Positions 12,281-20,400 of a DNA stretch of 24,729 bases are shown in pieces; the stretch's first letter is position 1, and each line of letters opens with the position of its first letter. Under the pieces are notes generated by a model, which saw only the letters and a list, made by a program, of their open reading frames with translations, did no database searches and was not told where the DNA came from. The DNA comes from a virus: positions 1-24,729 of IMG/VR virus record IMGVR_UViG_3300028073_000041; one strand, given 5' to 3'. The position numbers and the translations under genes were made by a program.

Positions 12281-12893
12281 ATTTGAAGATATTATGTATA
12301 GTGTAAAATATAGATATCATAATATCTTGAATTCTATTAGATATAGAACAACTAGAAGATATTATATTGTAAATAGTGGTTTAAAACCTGGATATTATGA
12401 CACAGGTGAACTCATTTTACATGTTAATTTCAAGCTTCTTGTTGATTTTGTTGAAATTGAAAAAGCATGGATGAATACATGGACTGATGATAGTGCATAT
12501 TCTAAGTTGTCTTGGTTTCAAAAGAAATTTTGCAGATTCCGTTCACCCCAAGATGGAATTGCATATCTAAATTGGGAAATTAATGAATCTCAATTAGAAC
12601 ATCAAACAAAATCAGCAAAAGAAATTTTAGAACTTTATACTTGGTGGAAAGTAACTAGACCAAATAGACCAGATCCATATATTGAAGCTGGTTATGATGA
12701 AGTTTTTAAAGATAAAAACTTATCTGAACATTTTATAAGAGAAGAAGGAAGTAATACTTATACTATGAAACCATTCACTAAGAAAGAAAGTGCAGTATTT
12801 GAAAAAGTAACAAAAATCGAAAATAAATATGAAAAAGAAGATGAAAAAATGTTAATTCGTCTGATGAAAATTCGCAAATCTCTTTGGACATAG
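12252..12893 (+). CDS. Conserved phage protein of unknown function
   Basis: A 213-aa soluble protein. I prefer ATG 12252, preceded by AAGGA with about seven-base spacing, over ATG 12237; both overlap the preceding gene. The recognisable stretch is LKPGYYDTGELILHVNFKLLVDFVEIEKAW (read as two parts: LKPGYYDTGELILHVNF, then KLLVDFVEIEKAW), found as PGYYD-x-D-x-x-x-LHACF-x-x-L-x-DFVE-x-E in a family common among large phages. Further motifs are W-x-TW-x, CRFRSPQDGIAYLNWE and LYTWWKVTRPNRPDPY. The C-terminus is charged and helical. Function not known. Confidence 0.75.
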   Translation: MQPKNYWKDKFEDIMYSVKYRYHNILNSIRYRTTRRYYIVNSGLKPGYYDTGELILHVNFKLLVDFVEIEKAWMNTWTDDSAYSKLSWFQKKFCRFRSPQDGIAYLNWEINESQLEHQTKSAKEILELYTWWKVTRPNRPDPYIEAGYDEVFKDKNLSEHFIREEGSNTYTMKPFTKKESAVFEKVTKIENKYEKEDEKMLIRLMKIRKSLWT

Positions 12894-12895
12894 AA

Positions 12896-13516
12896 ATGGA
12901 TAAACAACTTTTACAACCAATTTTAGATGCGTTTGTAGCACATGGAATTACTAACCCTTATTTGCAGAAAGCGATAATTGCTAACATGCAAAAAGAATGT
13001 GGTTTAATCCCAAGAGAAGAAAATCTAAATTATTGTAAAACTGACAACTCTAGAATCAAATCTATATTTGGTTCTAGAGTTTCTAAATTAACTGATTCTG
13101 AATTATCTACAATTAAATGTAATCCAAGAGAATTTGCAGAATTAATTTATGGTTCTAATAATTCTATCGGTCGTTTGATGGGCAATATAAATCCCGGTGA
13201 TGGTTGGATTTATCGTGGAAGAGGTTATATCCAATTAACAGGTAGAGCTAACTATAAGACATATGGTGATATGTGTGGATTCAATATTATTCAAAATCCG
13301 GACTTATTGGTAAGTGATAAAACTATTTCTGCTATTATTTCTGTTAAATTTATTTTAGTAGGTTTACATGGGAATACAAAATTTACTAATCAAGCAGATG
13401 CGGATAGAGCGGTTACACAAGTAATTGGTGGTAGGGGATTAAATTTAAATAGTGGATATGGTGCTGAACTTTTAGCAAAGGTTAATGATTTTTCATCAAA
13501 AATATTTCTTTCTTAG
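12896..13516 (+). CDS. GH19 chitinase-type endolysin
   Basis: A 206-aa enzyme of glycoside hydrolase family 19, here likely a muramidase or chitinase-like lysozyme that opens the host wall at lysis. Start at ATG 12896, three bases after the preceding stop; the frame from TTG 12884 is less likely. Family features: AIIANMQKECGLIPREENLNY with the probable acid/base Glu in KEC and a second Glu near REEN, GWIYRGRGYIQLTGRANYKTYG (around residue 105-125, the substrate-groove signature), and a final helix. No signal peptide is present, so it would need a holin, which I do not see in this window. A 16-pair hairpin lies in its codons 51-62. Confidence 0.87.
   Translation: MDKQLLQPILDAFVAHGITNPYLQKAIIANMQKECGLIPREENLNYCKTDNSRIKSIFGSRVSKLTDSELSTIKCNPREFAELIYGSNNSIGRLMGNINPGDGWIYRGRGYIQLTGRANYKTYGDMCGFNIIQNPDLLVSDKTISAIISVKFILVGLHGNTKFTNQADADRAVTQVIGGRGLNLNSGYGAELLAKVNDFSSKIFLS
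13046..13081 (+). repeat. 16-bp inverted repeat within the endolysin gene
   Basis: AACTCTAGAATCAAAT pairs with ATTTGGTTCTAGAGTT (one G-T wobble) around the four-base loop CTAT. It lies 150 bases into the GH19 coding sequence. Confidence 0.85.
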
Positions 13517-13545
13517 TTGACAACAACAAAAAACTGTGATATACT
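13517..13545 (+). promoter_or_regulatory. Sigma70-type promoter placed for a leaderless gp43 transcript
   Basis: TTGACA at 13517-13522, 17-base spacer, TATACT at 13540-13545. The expected start of transcription coincides with the gp43 ATG at 13552, and no ribosome site precedes the ATG. Confidence 0.75.
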
Positions 13546-13551
13546 ATAATT

Positions 13552-16047
13552 ATGAAATTTTATACAAATGTTGCCAGTATTGGTAATACTGTTTATGTTC
13601 GTGAAGTTAATAACGGAGTACCCTCAAATTATAAGTTTGAATATGCTCCATCACTTTATATTCCTTCAAAAAATAAATCTAACTTCAAATCTCTAGACAA
13701 TAAGTATCTAGAAAAAGTAGATTTTATAAATATCAAAGATTATAATGAATTTATTGAGAAATACAAGGATGTTTCCAATTTCTCAATTTATGGTGATATT
13801 AATCCTATTTTTTCATACATCTCAGAAAACTATCCAAATGATATTGAATTTGATATGAAACATATCAAGATTATGACTTTGGATATTGAGACAGAATCTG
13901 AACATGGTTTCCCAAAAGTAGAATACACTCAAGAACGTGTAAATTTAATTACCGTAAAAGTATTTAATTCAAAACATTATTTTACTTTTGGACTTGGTGA
14001 ATTTACTCCAAAAAATAAATATCAAAATTACATTCAATGTGAAGATGAAAGTGAACTTTTAGATAAGTTTTTACTTTTCATGGAAAAGATGCAACCAGAT
14101 ATTATTACTGGTTGGAATGTCAGATTTTTCGATATTCCTTATCTTGTAAGACGTATAAATATGATTCTTGGTGATGGAGCCAGTAAAAGACTTTCATTTT
14201 GGAAGTACATTCGTGAAAAAACTGTTATCATGAATGGAAAAGAAAATGTAACTTATGATCTTTATGGTACGTCAATTATTGATTATTATGAAATCTACAA
14301 GAAAAATGTACTTGAGCCAAGAGAATCATATAAACTAGATTTTATTGCTCAAGTAGAACTTGGTGATAATAAACTTCCCTTCGATGGTTCGTTCAAAGAA
14401 TTCTATTCAAACCATTACCAAACATTCGTTGAATATAATATTCAAGACGTTGCTCTTGTTGATAGATTAGAAGCAAAACTAAAACTAATCGAATTAACTT
14501 TAAGTGTTGCTTACTTTGGTCATGTTAATTACGTTGATGTCTTATCTCAGGTCAGAACTTGGGATACCACAATTTATAATTATCTAAAAAACAAAAACAT
14601 TATTGTTTCACAGAAGAAAAATTCATCAAAGAGTGATCAATTTGTTGGAGCATATGTTAAAAATCCAAAAGTTGGTTTCCATAAATGGGTTGTTAGTTTT
14701 GACGTTAACTCACTCTACCCTTCTATTATTCGTTTCTTAAATATCGGTGTTGAGACAAAATCCCCAAATAAGAAATTTTTTAATATTGAACAGGTATTAG
14801 AAAGTAATGACTTTTCTTTTGATAAAGATTATACTATTGGTGCAAATGGTGTAATGTATAGAAAAGATTTTATTAGTTTTTATTCTGAACTTGTTGAAAA
14901 ACTATTTAATGATAGAATTAAGTTTAGAAAATTAGCTAAGGAAATGGAGAAGAAAGCAAAAGAAAATCCCAACGATCCAGATATTGAAAATATTAATAAT
15001 CTTCAAAGTAAGTATGACTTAAAACAGAAAACAATGAAGATTCAATTAAATTCATTATACGGAGCTATGGGTAATGAATATTTTAGATTTTTTGATTTAG
15101 AAAATGCTCAAGCTGTTACAATGACTGGTCAGTTTATTATTCGTTATGTCGGTAATAAGCTAAATGATTTCTTAAACAAAAAAATTGGAACAGAAAATTA
15201 TGAATATGTGATTTATATTGATACTGATTCAAACTACATTACATTAGATCCTCTTGTATCCAAAATGTTTCCTAAAGAAACAGATAATAAAAAGATTGTA
15301 GATTATATTGATGATTTTTGTGTTAATGTAATTGAAACAGAAATTGAAAATATTTTTAAAGATATTTCTGATAATTTCTTAAACGGAATGAATCCAGAAA
15401 TCTTAAAAATGAAACGAGAAGTTATTGCTGATAAAGGTATTTGGCAAGCAAAAAAGAGATATATTTTAAACACCTATGATGTTGAAGGGTTAAGATATGA
15501 AACACCTAAACTAAAAGTCATGGGAATGGAGATTGTTAAATCTTCAACTCCAAAGTTTTGCAGAGAAGAAATGAAAAACTGCGTAAAACTAATTATGACA
15601 AGTAATGAAGAAACATTACAGAAATATATCATTGATGTAAGAAATAGATTTAATTCTTGTTCAGTTGAAGAAATATCATTTCCAAGATCAGTTAATGGTC
15701 TTGAGAAGTATTCTGATAAATCAAATATTTTTACAAAAGGAACTCCAATTCATGTAAAGGGTGCGTTAATTTATAATAACTTATTAACAGAGAAAAAGTT
15801 ATATAATACATATCCTTTAATTAATGAAGGTGAGAAAATTAAATTTATTCATTTGAAAAAACAAAATCCAACTTCAGATTCTGTTATTTCATTTAACACA
15901 AAACTTCCAAAAGAATTAGGTCTTCATAAGTATATTGATTATGAAAAACAATTTGAGAAGACATTTATTGAACCATTAAAGAGTATCTTAGATACAATTG
16001 GATGGGAATTAGAAAAAACAATCACATTAGAGGATTTATTCGGTTAA
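13552..16047 (+). CDS. 43: DNA polymerase, family B (gp43-like)
   Basis: The replicative polymerase of a T4-type phage, 831 aa, close to the usual size in cyanophage relatives and shorter than T4's 898. 3'-5' exonuclease motifs: LDIETE (Exo I, about residue 110), GWNVRFFDIPYLV (Exo II, about 190), YNIQDVALV (Exo III, about 295). Polymerase motifs: DVNSLYPSIIR (A, about 384), KIQLNSLYGAMGN (B, about 500) and YIDTDS (C, about 554). All catalytic acidic residues are present. The ATG has no ribosome site but the promoter would begin the mRNA on it. A 7-bp hairpin (CAGTATT/AATACTG) lies in codons 9-14; T4 gp43 binds its own mRNA near the start, so this could be an operator. UvsX follows three bases after the stop. 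Confidence 0.96.
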   Translation: MKFYTNVASIGNTVYVREVNNGVPSNYKFEYAPSLYIPSKNKSNFKSLDNKYLEKVDFINIKDYNEFIEKYKDVSNFSIYGDINPIFSYISENYPNDIEFDMKHIKIMTLDIETESEHGFPKVEYTQERVNLITVKVFNSKHYFTFGLGEFTPKNKYQNYIQCEDESELLDKFLLFMEKMQPDIITGWNVRFFDIPYLVRRINMILGDGASKRLSFWKYIREKTVIMNGKENVTYDLYGTSIIDYYEIYKKNVLEPRESYKLDFIAQVELGDNKLPFDGSFKEFYSNHYQTFVEYNIQDVALVDRLEAKLKLIELTLSVAYFGHVNYVDVLSQVRTWDTTIYNYLKNKNIIVSQKKNSSKSDQFVGAYVKNPKVGFHKWVVSFDVNSLYPSIIRFLNIGVETKSPNKKFFNIEQVLESNDFSFDKDYTIGANGVMYRKDFISFYSELVEKLFNDRIKFRKLAKEMEKKAKENPNDPDIENINNLQSKYDLKQKTMKIQLNSLYGAMGNEYFRFFDLENAQAVTMTGQFIIRYVGNKLNDFLNKKIGTENYEYVIYIDTDSNYITLDPLVSKMFPKETDNKKIVDYIDDFCVNVIETEIENIFKDISDNFLNGMNPEILKMKREVIADKGIWQAKKRYILNTYDVEGLRYETPKLKVMGMEIVKSSTPKFCREEMKNCVKLIMTSNEETLQKYIIDVRNRFNSCSVEEISFPRSVNGLEKYSDKSNIFTKGTPIHVKGALIYNNLLTEKKLYNTYPLINEGEKIKFIHLKKQNPTSDSVISFNTKLPKELGLHKYIDYEKQFEKTFIEPLKSILDTIGWELEKTITLEDLFG

Positions 16048-16050
16048 CAT

Positions 16051-17139
16051 ATGGCAAAAAAAGATAATTATTTTACAGATTTAGTTAAAACAACAGGAAA
16101 TAGTTACGCTGCATTAGCATCAGAAGGAATTGAAGCTGGAGATATAAACGGCTTCATTCCAACTGGTTCATATATGCTAAATGCAATTCTTTCAGGTTCA
16201 ATTTATGGTGGACTTCCAGATAATAAAATCACAGCAATTGCTGGTGAAGAAGCAACAGGTAAAACTTATCTTGTATTAGATATTTGTAAGTTTTTCTTAA
16301 ATCAAAATCCAGAAGCTGGTGTTCTTTATTTTGAAACTGAATCTGCAATTACAAAACAAACACTAGAAGAAAGAGGTATTGATACTTCTAGAGTAGCAAT
16401 TATTCCTGTAACTACAGTTCAAGAATTTAGAACACAAATGTTAAAAATTATTGAAAAGTATCTAACACAATCTAAGTCTGAACGTAAACCTATTATGTTT
16501 GTTTTAGATTCATTAGGAATGTTATCTACAACCAAAGAAATGGAAGATTCTGTTGCTGGATCAGAAACAAAAGATATGACAAGAGCAGGAATTATTAAAG
16601 CTGCTTTCAGAACAATTACATTGAAACTTGGACGTGCTGGTATTCCTCTTGTAGTAACAAATCACACATATGATGAACAAGGTAAAATGTTTTCTCAAAA
16701 AGTTATGTCGGGTGGTTCTGGTTTGAAGTATGCAGCATCATCAATTCTTTTCCTTTCAAAAGCAAAAGATAAAGATGCTCAAGGTGTTGTAGGTAATATT
16801 ATCACAGTAACTAATAAAAAAGGCAGATTAACAAAAGAAAATGCTCAAATTAAAATTAGTTTAAATTATGAAACCGGAATGAATCCATATTATGGTTTAT
16901 TAGAACTTGGTGAGAAATATGGTTTATTCAAAAAAGTTTCAAATAAGTATGAAGTTAATGGTGTACAAGCATTTGAAAAACATATTCTAAAAAATCCAGA
17001 AAAATTCTTTACAAAAGATATTTTAGATAAATTAGATGTATGTGCTAGAAATGAATTTTATTATGGTTTAAAGAAAAAGAATTTCAATGATGTAGAAACC
17101 GGAGAAACAGAAGAGGATTATGAAGATGGAGATGAATAA
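16051..17139 (+). CDS. uvsX: UvsX, RecA-like recombinase
   Basis: A 362-aa RecA/UvsX protein that coats single-stranded DNA and performs strand exchange for recombination-dependent replication. Landmarks: GSYMLNAILSGSIYGGLPDNK near residue 30-55 (two parts), Walker A AGEEATGKT (about 66-74), then ETESAI (catalytic Glu region, about 97), Walker B PIMFVLDSLGML (about 148), and VTNHTY / MSGGSGLKYAASS around residues 203-230, which is the DNA-binding loop region. The C-terminus is strongly acidic, as in RecA and UvsX. It lies between gp43 and gp41, an order shared with cyanophages. The next gene overlaps its last bases. Confidence 0.94.
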   Translation: MAKKDNYFTDLVKTTGNSYAALASEGIEAGDINGFIPTGSYMLNAILSGSIYGGLPDNKITAIAGEEATGKTYLVLDICKFFLNQNPEAGVLYFETESAITKQTLEERGIDTSRVAIIPVTTVQEFRTQMLKIIEKYLTQSKSERKPIMFVLDSLGMLSTTKEMEDSVAGSETKDMTRAGIIKAAFRTITLKLGRAGIPLVVTNHTYDEQGKMFSQKVMSGGSGLKYAASSILFLSKAKDKDAQGVVGNIITVTNKKGRLTKENAQIKISLNYETGMNPYYGLLELGEKYGLFKKVSNKYEVNGVQAFEKHILKNPEKFFTKDILDKLDVCARNEFYYGLKKKNFNDVETGETEEDYEDGDE

Positions 17140-17437
17140 TTTTAATGTCAGTATTGTAAGAATTAATGGCGAAGATAATTTTGCTATTAAAATTTTAGAT
17201 GAAAAGTACTTGAATTTAGTCTACAAGTATGATAAACTAGAAGTAGTGGATGATGTACTTTCATTTGAAATTAATGTTGTAGATAATCCAAACAATATTT
17301 CTGAAGAAGTTATATCTAATAAAGAATTTTCAGATTTTGTTGGTGAGTACTTAGTTTATTTATTAAAATCTCAGATGGAGAATGATGCATTAAATGACGT
17401 TAGAGAACATAATTCTGAAGAACTTAGTAAAGAATGA
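17120..17437 (+). CDS. Small protein between uvsX and gp41
   Basis: A protein of about 100 aa, with ATG candidates at 17120, 17126 and 17132. The site AGAGGA (17112-17117) is best spaced for 17126. The N-terminal half is strand-rich (FNVSIVRINGEDNFAIKILD), the C-terminus acidic (NDALNDVREHNSEELSKE). T4-like cyanophages have an unnamed small gene at the same position. I cannot give a function. It overlaps the gp41 start by 44 bases, so expression of the two may be linked. Confidence 0.68.
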   Translation: MKMEMNNFNVSIVRINGEDNFAIKILDEKYLNLVYKYDKLEVVDDVLSFEINVVDNPNNISEEVISNKEFSDFVGEYLVYLLKSQMENDALNDVREHNSEELSKE

Positions 17438-18791
17438 TGATTTCACAAGAAAGACTATTCCTTTCATTGAAGAGGAATATTTTAGTAATTCACATGAGAG
17501 AATTTTTTTCTCTCATGTGAAGAACTATTTCAATCAATATAATAGTTTACCTACAAAAGAAGCATTAGCTATTCTTGTAAGTAACGATAAGAATATTAAT
17601 GAGAGAGACTTTGAATCTATTAAAGAAACTTTAGAAGAAATTTCTAATGACACAGACGAAACCAACACACAATTTTTAATTGACAAGACCGAACAGTTTT
17701 GTAAAGATAGAGCAATTTATAATGCAATCATTAAGTCTGTAAATATTATTGAAGGTAAAGATGATAAGTTAGATAAAGGTGCTTTACCAAAACTTCTCAG
17801 TGATGCTTTAGGTGTTTCTTTTGATAGAAATGTTGGTCATGATTATCTTGAAAATTCCGATGAAAGATTTGAATTTTATCATCGCAAAGAAAACAAAATT
17901 CCATTTGCATTAGACTATTTTAATAGAATTACTTCTGGTGGTATTAGTGAAAAAACTCTTACTGTTATTCTTGCTGGAACTGGCGTAGGTAAATCCTTGT
18001 TCATGTGTGATATGGCTTCATCAGTTTTTATGATGGGTAAGAATGTCCTTTATATCACACTTGAAATGGCAGAAGAAAGAATTGCTGAAAGAATTGATTC
18101 TAATCTTTTAAATGTTCCAATTGTTGAAATGAGAAAATTATCTGAAGATAATTTCAACAAAAAGTTAACAGCAGTTAGAAGTAAAACAACTGGAAAATTT
18201 GTTGTAAAAGAATATCCAACCGCATCAGCTAATGCTAATCATTTTCGTGTTCTATTGAATGAATTAGCTATGAAAAAGAATTTTGTTCCAGATATTATCT
18301 TTATTGATTATCTAAATATTTGTTCAAGTTCAAGACTTAAAGTTGGTTCTAATGTAAATAGTTACACTTATGTTAAATCTATTGCAGAAGAGATTCGTGG
18401 TTTAGCTGTTGAATATTCAGTTCCAATTGTTACAGCAACACAAACCACTCGTTCAGGTTATTCAAATTCAGATGTTGGTTTAGAAGATACATCAGAAAGT
18501 TTCGGTCTTCCAGCTACAGCAGATTTAATGTTTGCTCTTATTAGTACTGAGGAACTTGAAAAGTTAAATCAGATAATGGTGAAGCAATTGAAAAATCGTT
18601 ATAATGATCCAGCCATGTATAGAAAGTTTGTTGTTGGTATTGATAGATCAAGAATGAAACTTTATGATGTCGATCAATCAGCACAAGATTTAGTTGATTC
18701 TGGACATGATGATGAAGAAGATGATTTAGAAGAAACAATTGTTAAATCTCCATTCAAATTCAAAAATAAATTTTCTGATTTTAAATTCTAA
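17394..18791 (+). CDS. 41: Replicative DNA helicase, DnaB/gp41-like
   Basis: A 465-aa hexameric helicase that unwinds DNA ahead of gp43 and works with the primase. The N-terminal helical domain begins MTLENIILKNLVKNDDF and includes SLPTKEAL, as in cyanophage gp41. The RecA-like domain has Walker A LAGTGVGKS (about residue 195), Walker B with FIDYLNIC (about 303), and motif H4-like VTATQTTRSG (about 345), followed by FGLPATADL. The C-terminus is acidic and then basic (DDEEDDLEETIVKSPFKFKNKF). ATG 17394 is chosen from the family start, although the ribosome site (GGAG) is distant. A 14-bp perfect hairpin lies at codons 32-43. Confidence 0.94.
   Translation: MTLENIILKNLVKNDDFTRKTIPFIEEEYFSNSHERIFFSHVKNYFNQYNSLPTKEALAILVSNDKNINERDFESIKETLEEISNDTDETNTQFLIDKTEQFCKDRAIYNAIIKSVNIIEGKDDKLDKGALPKLLSDALGVSFDRNVGHDYLENSDERFEFYHRKENKIPFALDYFNRITSGGISEKTLTVILAGTGVGKSLFMCDMASSVFMMGKNVLYITLEMAEERIAERIDSNLLNVPIVEMRKLSEDNFNKKLTAVRSKTTGKFVVKEYPTASANANHFRVLLNELAMKKNFVPDIIFIDYLNICSSSRLKVGSNVNSYTYVKSIAEEIRGLAVEYSVPIVTATQTTRSGYSNSDVGLEDTSESFGLPATADLMFALISTEELEKLNQIMVKQLKNRYNDPAMYRKFVVGIDRSRMKLYDVDQSAQDLVDSGHDDEEDDLEETIVKSPFKFKNKFSDFKF
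17489..17521 (+). repeat. Perfect 14-bp inverted repeat within gp41
   Basis: TTCACATGAGAGAA and TTCTCTCATGTGAA around a T5 loop, 95 bases into the helicase coding sequence. Confidence 0.87.
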
Positions 18792-18808
18792 TAAATATTT
18801 AATAAATA
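18790..18808 (+). promoter_or_regulatory. Tandem late-promoter-like boxes
   Basis: AATAAATA at 18790-18797 and again at 18801-18808, each one mismatch from TATAAATA, in an 11-base tandem. They precede a strong ribosome site (AAGGAG, 18813-18818) of a virion-type gene. The first gives a reasonable leader. Confidence 0.45.
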
Positions 18809-18825
18809 TTTCAAGGAGTTTGCGA

Positions 18826-19677
18826 ATGTTCAAAGAAGAAGCTGAAGGTAGAATGATATTAGCTCAACTGGAAAAAATTTCTAAGTTATCAGCAGCATTA
18901 ATGGATAAAATTTCTGATTCTGATGACTTAGAAGGTTGGGTTCAAAATAAAATTGATTTGGCAGAAGATTATATTCAAACAGTATATGATTATATGACAT
19001 ATAATTCTGATTCAGTTTCTGAAGATGTTAATGAAGATTTGCGTAAATGGTTTAGTAAAACTGATCCAAAAGGTAATTGGGTTAGAATTGGAACCGATGG
19101 TGAAATTAAAGGAGATTGTGCTAGAGAAGAAGGTGAAGGTAAACCAAAATGTTTACCCAAACAAAAAGCAGACTCTATGAGTAAAGAAGATAGAGCAAAA
19201 GCTGCTAGAAGAAAGCGCAGATTAGATCCACAAGCAGATAGACCAGGAACCGGAAATAAACCAATAAACGTAAAAACAGAAGAAGTTGAATATTTAGAAG
19301 AAAAGAATGTTCCTTCCAATGCTAAATTATGGGCTAGAGCAAAAGCTTTAGCTAAACAAAAGTTTGATGTTTATCCATCAGCATATGCTAATGGATGGGC
19401 AGCTAAATGGTATAAATCTAAAGGTGGAACTTGGAAAACAAAATCTGAACAATTCATAAAAGGCACAAAAATGAAAACATTTAAAGAGTTTAGAGAAAGT
19501 TTGAATGAATGTGGTTGTGATAGTGTTATTGTAGAGAAGTCACCAAATGATCCAGAAATTGAAAAATGGATCAAGTCAAACAAAGCAAGATTCAAGAAAG
19601 AATATGGTGAAAAGAAAGGAACAGAAGTTCTTTACGCTAAAGCATGGGATATGTATAATAAGAAACATAAGAAGTAA
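18826..19677 (+). CDS. Multi-segment phage protein with capsid-targeting-like internal start
   Basis: A 283-aa protein; start at ATG 18826 after AAGGAG, not the longer frame from 18739. Segments: helical N-terminus (1-60); RKWFSKTDPKGNWVRIGTDG with GDCAREEGEGKPKCLP (about 70-105), like the DUF5872 phage segment; a basic linker ending in TEEVEYLEEKNVPSN; KLWARAKALAKQKFDVYPSAYANGWAAKWYKSKGG (a cyanophage signature, two halves either side of VYPS); then an internal MKTFKEFRESLNE (19471) and a last block KWIKSNKARFKKEYGEKKG. The internal MKTFKEF resembles the N-terminal capsid-targeting peptides of T4 internal head proteins, so part or all may be packaged. It may be a fusion, or contain a nested gene from 19471. 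Confidence 0.75.
   Translation: MFKEEAEGRMILAQLEKISKLSAALMDKISDSDDLEGWVQNKIDLAEDYIQTVYDYMTYNSDSVSEDVNEDLRKWFSKTDPKGNWVRIGTDGEIKGDCAREEGEGKPKCLPKQKADSMSKEDRAKAARRKRRLDPQADRPGTGNKPINVKTEEVEYLEEKNVPSNAKLWARAKALAKQKFDVYPSAYANGWAAKWYKSKGGTWKTKSEQFIKGTKMKTFKEFRESLNECGCDSVIVEKSPNDPEIEKWIKSNKARFKKEYGEKKGTEVLYAKAWDMYNKKHKK
19471..19677 (+). CDS. Possible nested in-frame gene with capsid-targeting-type N-terminus
   Basis: ATG 19471 has AAGG eight bases upstream and would make a 68-aa product starting MKTFKEFRESLNE, followed by CGCDSV and a charged helical block. The start is typical of T4 internal-protein targeting peptides (T4 IPs begin MKTYQEFI). If used, the same frame yields both the long protein and this short one. 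This is inferred from the sequence pattern alone. Confidence 0.35.
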   Translation: MKTFKEFRESLNECGCDSVIVEKSPNDPEIEKWIKSNKARFKKEYGEKKGTEVLYAKAWDMYNKKHKK

Positions 19678-19682
19678 CTAAC

Positions 19683-20027
19683 ATGCTATCATTAAAAGAA
19701 TTTTTTCACTTACTAGAAAACGAATTAGAAGACTTAACTGAAGAGGAAAAGAAAAAAAATCCTCCTCTAAATAAACCTATGAGGGGTGATCGCAAAAAGT
19801 ATAAAGTATACGTCAAAGATCCAAAAACTGGAAATATCAAAAAAGTTGAATTTGGTGATCCAAACATGTCAATTAAAAGAGATAATCCAGAAAGAAGAAA
19901 AGCTTTTAGATCAAGACATGGTTGTGATGATCCTTCAGTTCCAAAACCAAAAACCAAGGCAAAATATTGGGCTTGTAAGTTTTGGCAAAAAAGTAAAACA
20001 GTATCTTCACTTTTAGGTAAAAAATAA
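19683..20027 (+). CDS. Conserved T4-like phage protein, Lys-rich
   Basis: A 114-aa very basic protein. It starts MLSLKEFFHLLENELEDLTEE, a helix that resembles the targeting-peptide pattern, then has NKPMRGDRKKYKVYVKDP, KKVEFGDPNMSIKRDNPERR, FRSRHGCDDP and YWACKFW. I recognise this motif chain (RGD-KKFKVYVKDPKTG, FGD-NM-IK, RH-CDNP, YWSC) as a protein conserved in cyanophage and other marine T4-like phages, of unknown function and probably virion-associated. Start is five bases after the previous stop and its own stop overlaps the next ATG (TAATG). Confidence 0.78.
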   Translation: MLSLKEFFHLLENELEDLTEEEKKKNPPLNKPMRGDRKKYKVYVKDPKTGNIKKVEFGDPNMSIKRDNPERRKAFRSRHGCDDPSVPKPKTKAKYWACKFWQKSKTVSSLLGKK

Positions 20028-20368
20028 TGGCTGGAATTACAATAAAACAACGCAGAGGAACCACAACAGAGCATTCATCTTTTACTGGCGCATCAGGTGA
20101 AGTAACTGTTGATACAACTAAAAAAGTTTTAGTTGTTCATGATGGTTCAACTGCTGGTGGATTCCCACTAAATAGAACATATAGTGTTACATTTACTGCT
20201 CAAACAACAGTAACTGTTAATCATAATTTAAATACATCAGATATTATAGTTGCTTGTTATAATGGTTCTAACGTACAAATTACACCATCTTCAGTAACTA
20301 TAAATACTAGTAATAGTTGCACAGTAGTTTTTTCTGGTGCAACAACTGGAAAAATTGTAGTAAAATAA
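20027..20368 (+). CDS. Short tail-fibre-type protein
   Basis: A 113-aa beta-rich protein. Its first half (KQRRGTTTEHSSFTGASGEV, then TVDTTKKVLVVHDGSTAGGFPL) is a recurrent tail-fibre N-terminal domain in which a leading RRGTT-x-x-H is followed by GE-x-T-x-DT-x-K-x-VHDG-x-T-x-GG. The second half (TVTVNHNLNTSDIIVACYNG) is a small beta domain with HNLNT, as found at fibre tips and knobs. The large fibre at 20851 repeats the same first domain. Coupled to the previous gene by TAATG. It is followed by a promoter. Confidence 0.72.
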   Translation: MAGITIKQRRGTTTEHSSFTGASGEVTVDTTKKVLVVHDGSTAGGFPLNRTYSVTFTAQTTVTVNHNLNTSDIIVACYNGSNVQITPSSVTINTSNSCTVVFSGATTGKIVVK

Positions 20369-20371
20369 AAC

Positions 20372-20400
20372 TTGAAACTATGTGTCTAAAAGAGCATAAT
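20372..20400 (+). promoter_or_regulatory. Sigma70-type promoter, moderate
   Basis: TTGAAA at 20372-20377, 17 bases, CATAAT at 20395-20400, just downstream of the short fibre gene. It would drive the gene at 20427, which also has a GGATAA-containing leader. Confidence 0.5.

Noticed and set aside
19786-20016. 76-aa + strand frame inside the basic protein gene
   Set aside because: Out-of-frame shadow of a recognisable conserved protein.
18990-20074. Several minus-strand frames of 74-122 aa
   Set aside because: All antisense to well-supported + strand genes and lacking family features or ribosome sites.
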